Shown here: positions 1 to 8,974 of the stretch, in pieces
How positions within the stretch are numbered: the first letter of the stretch is position 1
Layout: every line of letters begins with the position of its first letter
Assembly: GCF_014596565.1 (NCBI RefSeq)
Contig: NZ_NOIN01000002.1
Coordinates: 310,001 to 374,000 of the forward strand
From: Pseudomonas sp. PSB18
Lineage (GTDB): Bacteria; Pseudomonadota; Gammaproteobacteria; Pseudomonadales; Pseudomonadaceae
DNA length: 64,000 nt
Direction: 5' to 3'
Made by a program: the position numbers and the translations under genes
Notes under the pieces: generated by a model
The model's database searches: none
Seen by the model: only the letters and a program-made list of their open reading frames with translations
What the model was told of the DNA's origin: nothing

Positions 1-1
1 C

Positions 2-466
2 GCCAGCGTGCCGGCCCTGCTCGAAGCGCTCACCGCCGATGTCCACGCCGCCTTCCGCGCCTGCCTCCAGGCACCGATCGATCACGACGCGCTGCACCAT
101 TGGCACGACCTGTCGCGGTTGGTGGAACAGCGCATGCTGACGATCTACGACCAGGACGCCGCCGCCCGCCAGTTGATCCTGGCCCAGCATGGCCTAACCG
201 AAGTCACCCAGGCCGACCGCCAGCACGATCTTGAACTGGGGGACCTGATGCACAAAGTCTTCTCCCGGCATTTCGAGCTGCCGACACTGCCCAATGACGT
301 CGACGTCTTCGCCCTCGCCATGGAGCTGGGCGACCGGGTCTACGCCCGCTCGGTACAACAACACGGCCAGATCACTCCACGCATGGCCGAAGAAGGCATG
401 CGGGTGTTCGATGCGTATCTGGGATTGTACCTGCCGCCGTATCTGCCCAAGCGCGAAGCGGTCTGA
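2..466 (+). CDS. TetR-like transcriptional regulator, C-terminal part (5' end outside window)
   Basis: The reading frame is open from the first bases of the window, so the true start and any DNA-binding domain lie upstream. About 155 residues are visible. They are helical with no signal peptide or membrane segment, and resemble the ligand-binding C-terminal domain of TetR/AcrR regulators, ending in the motif YLPPYLPK. The stop is only a few bases from the end of the opposing hipA remnant, so the two genes converge. The family call rests on overall look rather than on a helix-turn-helix, which is not in the window. Confidence 0.5.
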   Translation, partial: ASVPALLEALTADVHAAFRACLQAPIDHDALHHWHDLSRLVEQRMLTIYDQDAAARQLILAQHGLTEVTQADRQHDLELGDLMHKVFSRHFELPTLPNDVDVFALAMELGDRVYARSVQQHGQITPRMAEEGMRVFDAYLGLYLPPYLPKREAV

Positions 467-468
467 TC

Positions 469-1171
469 TCAGACTTTCATACGCATGGCACCCATTGCGC
501 CTAGAGCGAGATCCAGCTCGGCGCCATTCAGGTGGCAACCGTAATGGGCGCCAAGCTCATCTTCCCACCCGATCACTTCGTCCAGGACGTTGGCTGCCTG
601 CTCGGGCGTCAAGGCGAAGTGCTTACAGTGGCTGAGCAGGTTATCGCGGGTGATGGCTCGTCCACTCCGACCGACCGCCATCGAAAGATAGGGCGGCGAA
701 GAACCATCGAGTCCTGGCACCACGTCGTACATCGGCGCCAACCGCCATCGCCCTTTGAGCCAAAGGATTGCATGGTTTTTCGGATGATCGTCGTCATTGC
801 CAACCAACGCGTTAAAACACATGCGCTTGAATAGTTCACGCAAGTCGTCATCCGGGACTCCCCGCCGCTTCATTTCATTCGAAATACCCGACAGGGCTCA
901 GATCCGTTCGATGAAGGTCCCGCAAAACGCGTTCCCCCCAGCCATCAGGCATTGCATCGTTGATGAAACCCGGTACGCCACGGTTAGCGGTGATGCCAAC
1001 AAAGGGTTGTACACGAAGTGGATAACGGATCGGGTCAGGTACCCAGACATGGCCGGCGACATAATCGGGGTCGTAAATAAACTCCCCCTGACCATTCTCG
1101 ATGCTCAACCGGCCCAATGTTTGAATCTCTCCAGTTTCGGGATCTTCGACATAGATATAAGCCTTGGGCAT
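469..1171 (-). pseudogene. hipA: hipA kinase/toxin remnant with internal deletion
   Basis: Two out-of-frame pieces of a HipA-type serine/threonine kinase are present. The 5' piece (1171-875) encodes about 98 residues of the N-terminal subdomain, including FINDAMPDGWGERVL, and stops right after GYFE. The 3' piece (873-469) encodes about 134 residues of the kinase C-lobe, with the catalytic-type motif GNDDDHPKN and the metal-binding-type motif PMYDVVP. A full HipA is around 420-440 residues, so roughly 200 central residues are gone, including the Gly-rich and autophosphorylation loop. The pieces meet at a TGA-A-ATG junction in different frames. The 5' end overlaps the hipB stop (TGATG), as in intact hipBA operons. 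It is almost certainly inactive as a kinase. Confidence 0.75.
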
Positions 1172-1488
1172 CAGAAGTCCCCCTTAGCACCGGCCAGCCG
1201 CACCCGGGCTTTTGGTGGTGTTTGAACGGTCGTAAGGGATGAGGCTTCGATTTGCTGGCGGCTCTGAAACACTTCCTGGGTCAACCCCAATTGCCACAGA
1301 ACCAGCATGAATGATCGCAATTCCACGGACGGGTCACCGGCCTCAATCTTGCGTACCGTTCTTTCCGAAACGGCCAATGACGCGGCGAGATCTTTTTGTC
1401 GCTGTCGGTTTTGCAAGCGCCTGCTTTTCACCAAGATCCCAATGGCGTGGAGGCTGTCGGCACAGTCGATAGGGAAAAACTCATTCAT
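1171..1488 (-). CDS. hipB: HipB-type XRE family antitoxin/repressor
   Basis: This 105-residue protein has a helix-turn-helix of the XRE/Cro type at about residues 28-55 (RQKDLAASLAVSERTVRKIE). In intact modules HipB binds HipA and represses the operon. Here it overlaps the start of the hipA remnant by one base (TGATG). The reading frame is intact although the toxin partner is broken. No strong ribosome binding site is seen before the ATG at 1488. The C-terminal 30 residues look disordered, as is common for HipB-type antitoxins. Residual DNA binding is plausible, but its operator was not identified. Confidence 0.7.
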   Translation of the reverse strand: MNEFFPIDCADSLHAIGILVKSRRLQNRQRQKDLAASLAVSERTVRKIEAGDPSVELRSFMLVLWQLGLTQEVFQSRQQIEASSLTTVQTPPKARVRLAGAKGDF

Positions 1489-1780
1489 AAACGGCGCTCA
1501 GAGGCTGCTAAGACATGCTAAAACGAACTATAGCACCGCTTAAAGACAATAACCGTTAAAGAAGGTCAGGCATTAACATCCTTATAAGTCTCCTTATATT
1601 ATTTAAAGCGCATTTAAATACCTCTTAAATCAAACTTACGCTCTACGCGGGAGCGCAGCCAGAGACGCTTCGCGTCCCAAAGAGTCGAACACAGAGTGTC
1701 CGCAGCGCACTCCCAAACAAAGAGCGTGGGAACGAGCCCCAAAAGGCCAACGCCGTTCGGGGCATCGAGGTGAGCACCGC
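1489..1780. other. Intergenic region with AT-rich promoter segment and degenerate repeat
   Basis: The first half, about 1500-1640, is AT-rich with repeated TTTAAA-type segments near 1601-1618. It is the likely promoter region of hipB, which reads leftward. The second half, about 1643-1740, is GC-rich with near-repeats of the type GCGGGAGCG and GCGTGGGAACG, resembling the short intergenic repeats found in many Pseudomonas genomes. It sits just downstream of the ssu operon, which also reads leftward, and may help end its transcript. No gene is seen. Confidence 0.4.
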
Positions 1781-1996
1781 TCACAACTTGGCGATGGACA
1801 CCTCCGTGGATTTGACGAAAGCGATCACTTCGCTGCCGATCGCCAGTTCCAGCTCCTTGACCGAACGGGTGGTGATGACCGAGGTGACGATACCGGAGGC
1901 GGTCTGGACGTCGATTTCCGAGAGTACGTCGCCTTCGACGATTTCCTTGATGATGCCTTTGAACTGGTTACGCACGTTGATGGCTTTGATGGTCAT
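1781..1996 (-). CDS. ssuF: Molbindin/TOBE-domain protein SsuF
   Basis: This 71-residue protein consists of a single TOBE (Mop) domain of the kind that binds molybdate or similar oxyanions. Visible family features are the opening MTIKAINVRNQFKGIIKEI and a central IVTSVITTRSV stretch. It is the last gene of the ssu operon, 25 bases downstream of ssuB. In Pseudomonas putida a protein of this type, SsuF, is encoded at the end of ssuEADCBF and is needed for growth on sulfonates. Its biochemical role is not settled: it could bind an oxyanion or tune the transporter. Confidence 0.85.
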   Translation of the reverse strand: MTIKAINVRNQFKGIIKEIVEGDVLSEIDVQTASGIVTSVITTRSVKELELAIGSEVIAFVKSTEVSIAKL

Positions 1997-2021
1997 GGTG
2001 TCGATTCCTATCTGGAGGGTG

Positions 2022-2828
2022 TTATTGCGCCCAACGCAGTTGCGTGGGCAAGGGTGAAACGGGTTCGGGTTCCGGCGGTTGGCCGGGCAGGGACAGCACG
2101 CGGTTGAGGACTTCGGTCTCCAGGGTCGCCAGGCGATGGGAGCCGCGAACCCGCGGGCGTGGCAGATCGATGGGTAGGTCGAGACCGATCCGGCCGTCTT
2201 CGATCAGGATCACCCGGTCGGCGATTGCCACCGCTTCGCTGACGTCATGGGTCACTAGCAGCACGGTAAAGCCGTGTTGCTGCCACAGGCGTTCGATCAG
2301 TTGCTGCATTTCGATGCGGGTCAGGGCGTCGAGCGCTCCCAGGGGTTCGTCGAGCAACAACAGGCGCGGCCGATGAATCAACGCGCGGGCCAGGGCCACC
2401 CGCTGTTTCTGGCCGCCGGACAAGGCCGCCGGCCACTCATCGGCACGGTCGGCCAGGCCGACGGCGTCCAGCGCCTGCAATGCCTGGGCGCGCCAGTTGC
2501 CTTTGAGCCCCAGGCCGACGTTGTCGATGACTTTTTTCCAAGGCAACAGGCGCGCTTCCTGGAACATCAAGCGAGTGTCCTGTTGCGCGGCGCTCAACGG
2601 CGCCGAGCCTGCCAGCAGTTGACCATCCGAGGGTTGATCGAGGCCAGCCAACAGGCGCAGCAAGGTGCTTTTGCCGCAGCCACTGCGACCGACCACCGCC
2701 ACGAATTGTCCAGCGGGGATGTGCAGGTCGATGTCCCGCAGCACCTGGCGCGAGCCGAAGGTTCTCTGCAGTTTGCGCACCGCCAGCGGAATGCCTTGCA
2801 ACAGGCGCGGGGGTTGTTGGGCGGTCAT
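2022..2828 (-). CDS. ssuB: Aliphatic sulfonate ABC transporter ATP-binding protein
   Basis: This is the ATPase of the SsuABC importer for alkanesulfonates, acting on the cytoplasmic face of the membrane. The 268 residues carry Walker [10 protein letters not shown] (about 47-55), Q-loop Q90, signature LSGGQ (136-140), Walker B LLLLDEP (to about 162) and H-loop H194. It overlaps ssuC by four bases (ATGA), so the two are translationally coupled. Length is a little above that of the E. coli homologue because of a C-terminal tail. Expression is expected under sulfate limitation together with the rest of the operon. Confidence 0.95.
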   Translation of the reverse strand: MTAQQPPRLLQGIPLAVRKLQRTFGSRQVLRDIDLHIPAGQFVAVVGRSGCGKSTLLRLLAGLDQPSDGQLLAGSAPLSAAQQDTRLMFQEARLLPWKKVIDNVGLGLKGNWRAQALQALDAVGLADRADEWPAALSGGQKQRVALARALIHRPRLLLLDEPLGALDALTRIEMQQLIERLWQQHGFTVLLVTHDVSEAVAIADRVILIEDGRIGLDLPIDLPRPRVRGSHRLATLETEVLNRVLSLPGQPPEPEPVSPLPTQLRWAQ

Positions 2829-3607
2829 GGGGCATTCCCCTTGTTCACCTGATACGCCGGATGCCAGCGTAGCCAGACCCGTTCAAGCCCGCGGGCCGCG
2901 AGGTCGGCCAGCTTGCCGAGCACGGCGTACAACAGAATCGCCAACACCACCACGTCGGTCTGCAGGAACTCCCGGGCGTTCATCGCCAGGTAGCCGATGC
3001 CGGAGTTGGCGGAGATGGTTTCCGCGACGATAAGCGTCAACCACATGAAACCCAATGCAAACCGCACCCCCACCAGGATCGAAGGCAACGCGCCCGGCAG
3101 GATCACCTGGCGAAACAGGCTGAAGCCGGACAAACCGTAGCTGCGGGACATTTCCACCAGCGCCGGATCGACATTGCGGATGCCGTGGTAGGTGTTGAGG
3201 TAGATCGGAAACAGCGTGCCAAGCGCGACCAGGAAAATCTTCGCCGACTCATCGATGCCGAACCACAGGATCACCAGCGGAATCAACGCCAGGTGCGGCA
3301 CGTTTCGCACCATCTGCACCGAACTGTCCAGCAGACGCTCGCCCCATTTCGACAGGCCGGTGATAAAGCCCAGCACCAACCCGATACTTCCGCCGAGCAG
3401 GAAACCGACCGTCGCCCGCCAACCGCTGATCGCCAGGTGGGTCCAGATCTCGCCGCTGCGCACCAGGTTGACTCCGGCCTCGATCACGGCCACCGGGGCA
3501 GGCAGGATTCGCGTGGACAACCAGCCCGCCGACACCGACAGTTGCCATACCGCCAGCAACAGCAGCGGCAGCGCCCAGGGTGTCAGGTTGTGGATAAGTT
3601 TCTTCAT
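2825..3607 (-). CDS. ssuC: Aliphatic sulfonate ABC transporter permease
   Basis: This inner-membrane permease of the SsuABC importer belongs to the BPD_transp_1 (MetI-like) family. It has about six membrane segments over 260 residues and an EAA-type loop near [18 protein letters not shown]. The start chosen is the ATG at 3607 (MKKLIHNL), seven bases after the ssuD stop. A longer frame from 3649 would run 35 bases into ssuD and has no support. 260 residues matches the usual length for SsuC. Confidence 0.93.
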   Translation of the reverse strand: MKKLIHNLTPWALPLLLLAVWQLSVSAGWLSTRILPAPVAVIEAGVNLVRSGEIWTHLAISGWRATVGFLLGGSIGLVLGFITGLSKWGERLLDSSVQMVRNVPHLALIPLVILWFGIDESAKIFLVALGTLFPIYLNTYHGIRNVDPALVEMSRSYGLSGFSLFRQVILPGALPSILVGVRFALGFMWLTLIVAETISANSGIGYLAMNAREFLQTDVVVLAILLYAVLGKLADLAARGLERVWLRWHPAYQVNKGNAP

Positions 3608-3614
3608 GGCCGCC

Positions 3615-4763
3615 TCAGCTCTGGGAAGCGGCTTTGGGGAGAATGTCATTGGCGACCATTTCCCCGAACGGGCTCACGTAGCCCTGGCTTTTCGGCTGCT
3701 CCGGGCGCTCCACGTCCAGGTGTGGAAACAACAACTCCGCCACGCGATACGACTCTTCGAGGTGTGGATAACCGGAGAAAATAAAGGTGTCGATCCCCAG
3801 GTCAGCGTATTCCTTGACCCGCGCAGCTACCGTCGGGCCATCGCCCACCAGCGCCGTACCGGCACCGCCACGCACCAGTCCGACGCCGGCCCAGAGGTTG
3901 GGGCTGACCTCCAGCTTGTCACGCCGTCCCCCATGTAGTGCGGCCATGCGTTGCTGGCCCACCGAATCGAAGCGCGCCAGGGAAGCCTGGGCGCGGGCAA
4001 TGGTGTCGTCGTCCAGATGGGAGATCAGCCGGTCGGCGGCTTGCCAGGCTTCGGCATTGGTTTCGCGCACGATTACATGCAGGCGTATGCCGAAGCGCAC
4101 GGTACGGCCGAGCTTCGCGGCTTTGGCACGCACCTGTTGGATCTTTTCTGCCACGGCGGCGGGCGGCTCCCCCCAGGTCAGCACCATTTCAACCTGCTCG
4201 GCAGCAAGGTCCTGGGCCGCCTCCGATGAGCCGCCGAAATACAGCGGCGGACGCGGTTGCTGGATGGGCGGATAGAGCAACTTGGCGCCCTTCACGCTGA
4301 TGTGTTCGCCGTCGTAATCCACGGTTTCGCCTTCCAGCACTCGGCGCCAGATGCGGGTGAACTCCACCGAAGCCTGGTAGCGCGCCTCGTGATCCAGGAA
4401 CAGGCCATCACCGGCCAGTTCTTCCGGATCACCGCCGGTCACCAGGTTGAACAGCGCCCGGCCGCCGGACAACCGGTCCAGGGTCGCGGCCTGGCGCGCC
4501 GCGACTGTCGGGGAAATGATCCCGGGGCGCAGGGCAACGAGGAATTTCAGGCGCTGGGTCACCGGAATCAACGACGCGGCCACCAGCCAGGAGTCTTCGC
4601 AGGAACGTCCGGTGGGAATCAGCACGCCACCGAAACCCAGCCTATCCGCCGCCTGGGCAATCTGCTGCAAGTAACCGTGATCAACGGCGCGGGCGCCTTC
4701 GACAGTGCCCAGGTAATGGCCATCGCCGTGAGTGGGCAGGAACCAGAAAATATTGAGGCTCAT
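3615..4763 (-). CDS. ssuD: FMNH2-dependent alkanesulfonate monooxygenase
   Basis: SsuD releases sulfite from C1 and longer alkanesulfonates using FMNH2 supplied by SsuE, and yields the matching aldehyde. The 382-residue bacterial-luciferase-like TIM barrel is nearly superimposable on the E. coli enzyme. It starts [20 protein letters not shown], has the conserved active-site Cys region GRSCEDSW (Cys55), and carries the [17 protein letters not shown] phosphate-binding stretch. It lies between ssuA (24 bases upstream) and ssuC. Length and sequence are typical and nothing is missing. Confidence 0.97.
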   Translation of the reverse strand: MSLNIFWFLPTHGDGHYLGTVEGARAVDHGYLQQIAQAADRLGFGGVLIPTGRSCEDSWLVAASLIPVTQRLKFLVALRPGIISPTVAARQAATLDRLSGGRALFNLVTGGDPEELAGDGLFLDHEARYQASVEFTRIWRRVLEGETVDYDGEHISVKGAKLLYPPIQQPRPPLYFGGSSEAAQDLAAEQVEMVLTWGEPPAAVAEKIQQVRAKAAKLGRTVRFGIRLHVIVRETNAEAWQAADRLISHLDDDTIARAQASLARFDSVGQQRMAALHGGRRDKLEVSPNLWAGVGLVRGGAGTALVGDGPTVAARVKEYADLGIDTFIFSGYPHLEESYRVAELLFPHLDVERPEQPKSQGYVSPFGEMVANDILPKAASQS

Positions 4764-4787
4764 GGAGTGGTCTCCTAAAGGGGCAAA

Positions 4788-5753
4788 TTACTGCGCGTTC
4801 GCAACGGCCGCCGGCGGCGTCCAAATCACGTCCCGGATACTCAGGGGCTTGGGAATCAGCTTGAGTTGATAGAAGGTGTCGGCAATCTTCTGCTGCGCCG
4901 CGACCACTTCCGGCGTGAGGAACAGGGCCCCGAACCCCTGGCGCTTCATCGACGTCAGAGTGATCGGCTCAGGCAGGCCGAGCAGTGGCGACACTTGTCG
5001 GGTCACGTCTTCGGGGTTGGCCTTGGACCATTCCCCCACCGCGCGAACTTCCTCCACCAGGGCGCTGATGACCTGGGGATTTTTCTGCGCATAGGTTCGG
5101 GTAGCGAGGTAGAACTGATGGTTGTCGACGATGCCTTTGCCGTCGCGCAGGGTACGCGCCTGCAACTGTTGTTCGGCGGCGGCCTGGTACGGATCCCAGA
5201 TCACCCAGGCGTCGACGCTGCCCCGCTCGAACGCGGCACGGGCGTCGGCCGGCGGCAGGAACACGGTCTGGATATCGGTATATGCGAGGCCGGCATCCTC
5301 CAGCGCCCGCACCAGCAGGTAATGGACATTGGAGCCTTTGTTCAGCGCGACCTTCTTGCCCTTGAGGTCCTGCACCGACTGGATCGGCGAGCCCTTGGGC
5401 ACCAGGATGGCCTCACTGTCGGGGGCCGGCGGTTCGTAGGCGACATAGAGTAGATCGGCACCTGCGGCTTGGGCGAACACCGGAGGGGTTTCACCCGTCA
5501 CGCCAAAATCGATGGAGCCGACGTTCAGCCCTTCAAGCAATTGCGGGCCGCCCGGGAACTCGGTCCATTGCACGTTCACGCCTTGGGCGGCGAGGCGCTT
5601 TTCCAGCGTGCCCTTGGCCTTGAGCAGCACCAGGGTGCCGTATTTCTGATAACCGATCCGCAAGGTCTCGGCTTGAACCTGGGTAATGACGCCGAAGGAC
5701 ACAGCCGCAGCAAACAGAGCGACCAGCCCGCGACGCAAAATGACAGAGCGCAT
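4788..5753 (-). CDS. ssuA: Sulfonate ABC transporter periplasmic binding protein
   Basis: This periplasmic receptor delivers aliphatic sulfonates to SsuBC. A Sec signal peptide is visible (MRSVILRRG, hydrophobic core, cleavage near VQA-ET), followed by an NMT1/SsuA-type solute-binding fold of about 295 residues (TLRIGYQKYGTL, FGVTGETPPVFAQ). The ATG at 5753 is preferred because AAGGAG lies eight bases before it. A frame from 5789 exists but adds a charged leader ahead of the signal peptide. The resulting 321 residues fits the family. Confidence 0.94.
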   Translation of the reverse strand: MRSVILRRGLVALFAAAVSFGVITQVQAETLRIGYQKYGTLVLLKAKGTLEKRLAAQGVNVQWTEFPGGPQLLEGLNVGSIDFGVTGETPPVFAQAAGADLLYVAYEPPAPDSEAILVPKGSPIQSVQDLKGKKVALNKGSNVHYLLVRALEDAGLAYTDIQTVFLPPADARAAFERGSVDAWVIWDPYQAAAEQQLQARTLRDGKGIVDNHQFYLATRTYAQKNPQVISALVEEVRAVGEWSKANPEDVTRQVSPLLGLPEPITLTSMKRQGFGALFLTPEVVAAQQKIADTFYQLKLIPKPLSIRDVIWTPPAAVANAQ

Positions 5754-5842
5754 GGCGCTTCTCCTTTTTGCTGTGGGGTTTGGCTGCACCTGCTGGGCCG
5801 TTGGCGGCTGAGTAAGGTGAGTTGAATCAGGGTATGGGGGGT

Positions 5843-6436
5843 TCAGATGCTCCAGCGAGCACTCAACAGACGTTCGTTCAACACGCTTGGCTCCAATGGC
5901 TTGGGTCGACGGGCCATGGCGCTGAAAAACTGCTCCAGCGCCTCATTCAGCCGTTGCTGCAGTGCCGGCGCCAACTGCGCTTGGGCGCTGCCTTCGCCAT
6001 AGGCGATCTGGCTGTCTTCGGCAAAAATCCCCTGGAGCATTTCCTGGGCCTTGAGCGCCGACAGCACCGGCTTGAGGGCGTAATCCACCGCCAGCATGTG
6101 GGCGATACTGCCGCCGGTCGCCATGGGCAACACCACCTTATGGCTCAGGGCGCGCTCAGGCAGCAGGTCCAGCACGGTCTTCAACGCACCGGAAAAAGAC
6201 GCCTTGTAGACAGGGGTGGCGATCAACAAGCCATCGGCATTCTCGATCTGCTGGAGCAGGTCGATGACCTTTGGGCTGTCGAAGCGGGCATGGAGCAGGT
6301 CTTCGGCCGGAAAATCGCGCACCTGATAGCTCACCACTTCCACACCGTGTTGCTGCAACCAGCGCTGCGAGCGTTCCAGCAGTACCCCGGAGCGGGAGCG
6401 CTGGCTGGGACTGCCACCGAGTGAGACGACCAACAT
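5843..6436 (-). CDS. ssuE: NADPH-dependent FMN reductase
   Basis: SsuE reduces FMN for SsuD. The 197-residue flavodoxin-like protein begins [16 protein letters not shown], matching the phosphate-binding start of NADPH-dependent FMN reductases, and contains the [10 protein letters not shown] motif near residue 80. The ATG at 6436 is chosen over one at 6445 because the AAAGGA ribosome site is nine bases away, whereas it abuts the upstream ATG. It is first in the operon ssuE-A-D-C-B-F. There is a gap of about 90 bases before ssuA. Confidence 0.93.
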   Translation of the reverse strand: MLVVSLGGSPSQRSRSGVLLERSQRWLQQHGVEVVSYQVRDFPAEDLLHARFDSPKVIDLLQQIENADGLLIATPVYKASFSGALKTVLDLLPERALSHKVVLPMATGGSIAHMLAVDYALKPVLSALKAQEMLQGIFAEDSQIAYGEGSAQAQLAPALQQRLNEALEQFFSAMARRPKPLEPSVLNERLLSARWSI

Positions 6437-6479
6437 GCCTGCCATTCCTTTAACGTTCTGTGCGAATCGCAGTGGGCGA

Positions 6480-6575
6480 TCTCGCTGGATGGGTCAAACC
6501 ATAGCAGGGCCTTCATATATCCATAAATCATATTTATTCATTTAGTTATTCAATATAGAAATATGCAGACATCTT
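6480..6575 (-). promoter_or_regulatory. AT-rich probable promoter/operator region of the ssu operon
   Basis: Directly upstream of ssuE the base composition drops sharply to AT-rich, with overlapping ATAAAT, TTATTCA and ATATAG runs between 6515 and 6562. In other pseudomonads ssu promoters are controlled by sulfur-starvation LysR-type regulators such as CysB, which bind AT-rich DNA. No exact operator could be defined by eye. Confidence 0.35.
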
Positions 6576-6587
6576 TTTCCAAGGCAT

Positions 6588-6610
6588 AAAAAAAGGCCGT
6601 CGAAACGGCC
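6588..6610 (-). terminator. Rho-independent terminator of lsfA
   Basis: A perfect 6-base stem (GGCCGT with ACGGCC, loop CGAA) is followed on the minus strand by seven T residues. It lies 125 bases downstream of the lsfA stop, beyond a REP doublet, and upstream of the ssu promoter. Confidence 0.75.
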
Positions 6611-6635
6611 AAAACCCTTGGTGCGTGGAGAACCT

Positions 6636-6722
6636 GTGGGAGCGAGCCTGCTCGCGATAGCGGCGTGTCAGTCAGCATGAATATGGCTGATCCATGGCTA
6701 TCGCGAGCAGGCACGCTCCCAC
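6636..6722. repeat. REP doublet (family A), between lsfA and its terminator
   Basis: The unit GTGGGAGCGAGCCTGCTCGC is followed about 45 bases later by its inverted copy with one change (GCACGCTCCCAC). It forms a large imperfect hairpin. It lies in the 3' untranslated region of lsfA, where it may stabilise the mRNA. Confidence 0.85.
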
Positions 6723-6734
6723 AAAGGTTTTGCG

Positions 6735-7373
6735 TCAGCGATTGGGCTGCGGAGTAAGGCGCAGGTATGGCTTCACGGCGCGATAACCTTTGGGGAAGCG
6801 CTGCTTGAGTTCTTCCTCATCCTTGAGCGACGGCACGATCACCACTTCATCACCGTCCTGCCAGTTGGCCGGCGTGGCAACCTTATAGTTGTCGGTCAAC
6901 TGCAAGGAATCGATCACCCGCAGGATTTCGTTGAAATTGCGCCCGGTGCTGGCCGGATAGGTAATGGTCAGGCGAATCTTCTTGTTCGGATCGATCACGA
7001 ACAATGAACGCACGGTCAAGGTATCGCTGGCATTGGGGTGGATCAGGTCGTACAGGTCCGACACCTTGCGATCGGCGTCAGCCAGGATCGGGAAGTTGAC
7101 GACGGTATTCTGGGTTTCGTTGATGTCGTCGATCCATTTGTGGTGCGAGTCCACCGGATCGACCGAGAGGGCAATGGCCTTGACACCGCGCTTGGCGAAT
7201 TCATCCTTGAGCTTGGCGGTGAGGCCCAGCTCGGTGGTGCAGACCGGCGTAAAGTCCGCCGGATGAGAAAACAGCACCCCCCAGCTGTTGCCGAGCCATT
7301 CGTGGAAACGGATTTTGCCGGCGCTGGATTCCTGTTCGAAGTCAGGGGCGATGTCGCCCAGTCTGAGGCTCAT
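6735..7373 (-). CDS. lsfA: 1-Cys peroxiredoxin LsfA
   Basis: This 212-residue Prx6-type peroxiredoxin reduces hydrogen peroxide and organic peroxides. The peroxidatic cysteine is Cys45 in FTPVCTTEL, and no resolving cysteine motif is seen in the C-terminal half. The C-terminal extension ending in RAVKPYLRLT is typical of the 1-Cys class. The ribosome site AGGAG precedes the ATG by seven bases. LsfA was named for its induction during sulfate starvation in P. putida, which fits its place next to the ssu operon. It has its own terminator and a 3' REP doublet. Confidence 0.93.
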   Translation of the reverse strand: MSLRLGDIAPDFEQESSAGKIRFHEWLGNSWGVLFSHPADFTPVCTTELGLTAKLKDEFAKRGVKAIALSVDPVDSHHKWIDDINETQNTVVNFPILADADRKVSDLYDLIHPNASDTLTVRSLFVIDPNKKIRLTITYPASTGRNFNEILRVIDSLQLTDNYKVATPANWQDGDEVVIVPSLKDEEELKQRFPKGYRAVKPYLRLTPQPNR

Positions 7374-7606
7374 GGTGTGGCTCCTGGATGAGATCTTGTG
7401 GAGCCTGACTGTGCCTCGGTTCCGGCGGTTTTAAAAAGAATGAATATTGATCTCTCTAGATTTTTTGTGAATATAAAAAACTGTTCACTGGCCCTGACGT
7501 ACCTATGGGCTCAACATCCTCGACGAGGTTTCGAGAAGGCCTCGAGTTGCTGTAAAGAGGAGAAGCTTCGAGGAGGGCTACAGGGGTGGGCCTGACCCGA
7601 AAACGC

Positions 7607-7644
7607 AAAAGCCCCGCCCGGCGTGTGCCGGACGGGGCTTTTTT
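7607..7644 (-). terminator. Strong terminator downstream of the OprD-family porin
   Basis: A 12-base stem with one mismatch (GCCCCGCCCGGC with GCCGGACGGGGC) is flanked by A on the left and T on the right. It can act in both directions and lies 14 bases after the porin stop. The region from 7374 to about 7600, including the lsfA promoter zone, holds no other gene that I can support. Confidence 0.85.
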
Positions 7645-7657
7645 ACGGCTCTACGTC

Positions 7658-8974
7658 TTACATGAAGTTGTAAGTGTAGTTGAAGATCAGACGGGTCTGA
7701 TCCTGGCTGTCGCCCACGCCGCTGCTGCGGTAGGTACCCTGACGCAGGGTGGTGCCGAAGCCTTTCAATGCGCCTTGCTGGATCACGTAATCCACACGCA
7801 TGTCACGTTCCCACTCGGAGTAGTCACTTCCACCGCTGGCGGTTTTGACATCGTCACCACGCAGGTAGGCAATCGACGCTTTCAGACCTGGAACACCAGC
7901 CGAGGCGAAGTCATACGAGTACTGGCCGAACGTGGTGTTTTCACCAGCACGGACAAACCCGTTGATCATGCTGTCGGTGAACAGGTAGAAGCTCGAACCG
8001 CCAGCGCCTTCAGGACGACCGTTGCTGTTTACCACGTTGCCCTGGTTCAGGTAGACGAAGCCACCGTCATCACCGACTTGCTGGTGACCCAACAGGAAAG
8101 CACTGCCACCCAGGGTGTAGGTGAACATGGCGCTCCAGGTCTTGTTATCGACCTCGCCAGGTTTTTTGGCATAGCCACCGTTGTTGTTGAAGCGATAGCC
8201 GGCGTCGCCATTACGGCCATCCGAACTGCTGTCGAAGTAGCGCAGGTCAGTCTTGAACGATTGGCCTTCGCTGATCGGGAAAACGTGTACCGCACCCAGG
8301 AAGTGCTGCTTGTAGTAATCCTGCAGGTTGGCGTAGTAGTACTGCAGGGTCAGGTCTTTGGTGACCTTCCAATCGGCACCGCCAAAGCGGAACTGGTTGC
8401 TGTCTTCAGTACCACCTGCGATCGCCAGACCGGTGCTGTTGCTCGATGCACGACCGGTAGCGTGTTCCAGCTGACCGGCGTTGAAGGTCACATTGTCGAT
8501 TTCCTTGGAGGTGATGGTGCCACCTTCAAAGGTCTGCGGCAGCAGACGGCTGTCGTTGGCGACCAGGATCGGCAGGTTTGGTGCCAGTGCACCACCCAAA
8601 TGAGCCTCGGTTTTGGAGAACAAAGCCTTCACATTACCCGACAGACGGCTCCAGTCATGTACCGCCGAGCCATCGGTATCGCTTGGCATGTAGGAGCCAT
8701 TGTTACGACCCCGGCCTCCATCGAGACGAATACCCACCAGCGCCTGAGCATCGATACCGAAACCCACAACGCCTTGCGTGAAGCCGGACTTGTAGTCGAA
8801 CTTGAGGCCGGTGCCCGTTTCGCGCAGATCCTCATTACCATCGCGGTTATCGTTATTGAAGTACAGCGTACGAGAACTGACAGACGCCTTGCTGTCTTCG
8901 ATAAAACCGGCGGCGCCTGCCTGCTGCGCCAGAACCCCAACGGCCACAGCCAGGGCCAAGGTGGACTTGTTCAT
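7658..8974 (-). CDS. OprD-family outer membrane porin (OprE/OprQ-like)
   Basis: This 438-residue outer membrane protein has a signal peptide (MNKSTLALAVAVGVLAQQAGA) and an OprD-type start to the mature chain (GFIEDSKASVSSRTLYFNND). It has alternating beta-strand pattern throughout and ends in an aromatic strand NYTYNFM. The ATG at 8974 is preferred over a much longer frame because GAGAGGAG precedes it and it begins a clean signal peptide. OprD-family channels take up amino acids and small organic acids. Overall it is closest in feel to the OprE/OprQ subgroup, but the substrate cannot be read from sequence. It is monocistronic. Confidence 0.88.
   Translation of the reverse strand: MNKSTLALAVAVGVLAQQAGAAGFIEDSKASVSSRTLYFNNDNRDGNEDLRETGTGLKFDYKSGFTQGVVGFGIDAQALVGIRLDGGRGRNNGSYMPSDTDGSAVHDWSRLSGNVKALFSKTEAHLGGALAPNLPILVANDSRLLPQTFEGGTITSKEIDNVTFNAGQLEHATGRASSNSTGLAIAGGTEDSNQFRFGGADWKVTKDLTLQYYYANLQDYYKQHFLGAVHVFPISEGQSFKTDLRYFDSSSDGRNGDAGYRFNNNGGYAKKPGEVDNKTWSAMFTYTLGGSAFLLGHQQVGDDGGFVYLNQGNVVNSNGRPEGAGGSSFYLFTDSMINGFVRAGENTTFGQYSYDFASAGVPGLKASIAYLRGDDVKTASGGSDYSEWERDMRVDYVIQQGALKGFGTTLRQGTYRSSGVGDSQDQTRLIFNYTYNFM

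Noticed and set aside
6636-6722. Repeated palindromes that could be taken for a CRISPR array
   Set aside because: The units occur as single inverted pairs at scattered sites, not as tandem direct repeats with spacers, and there are no cas genes.
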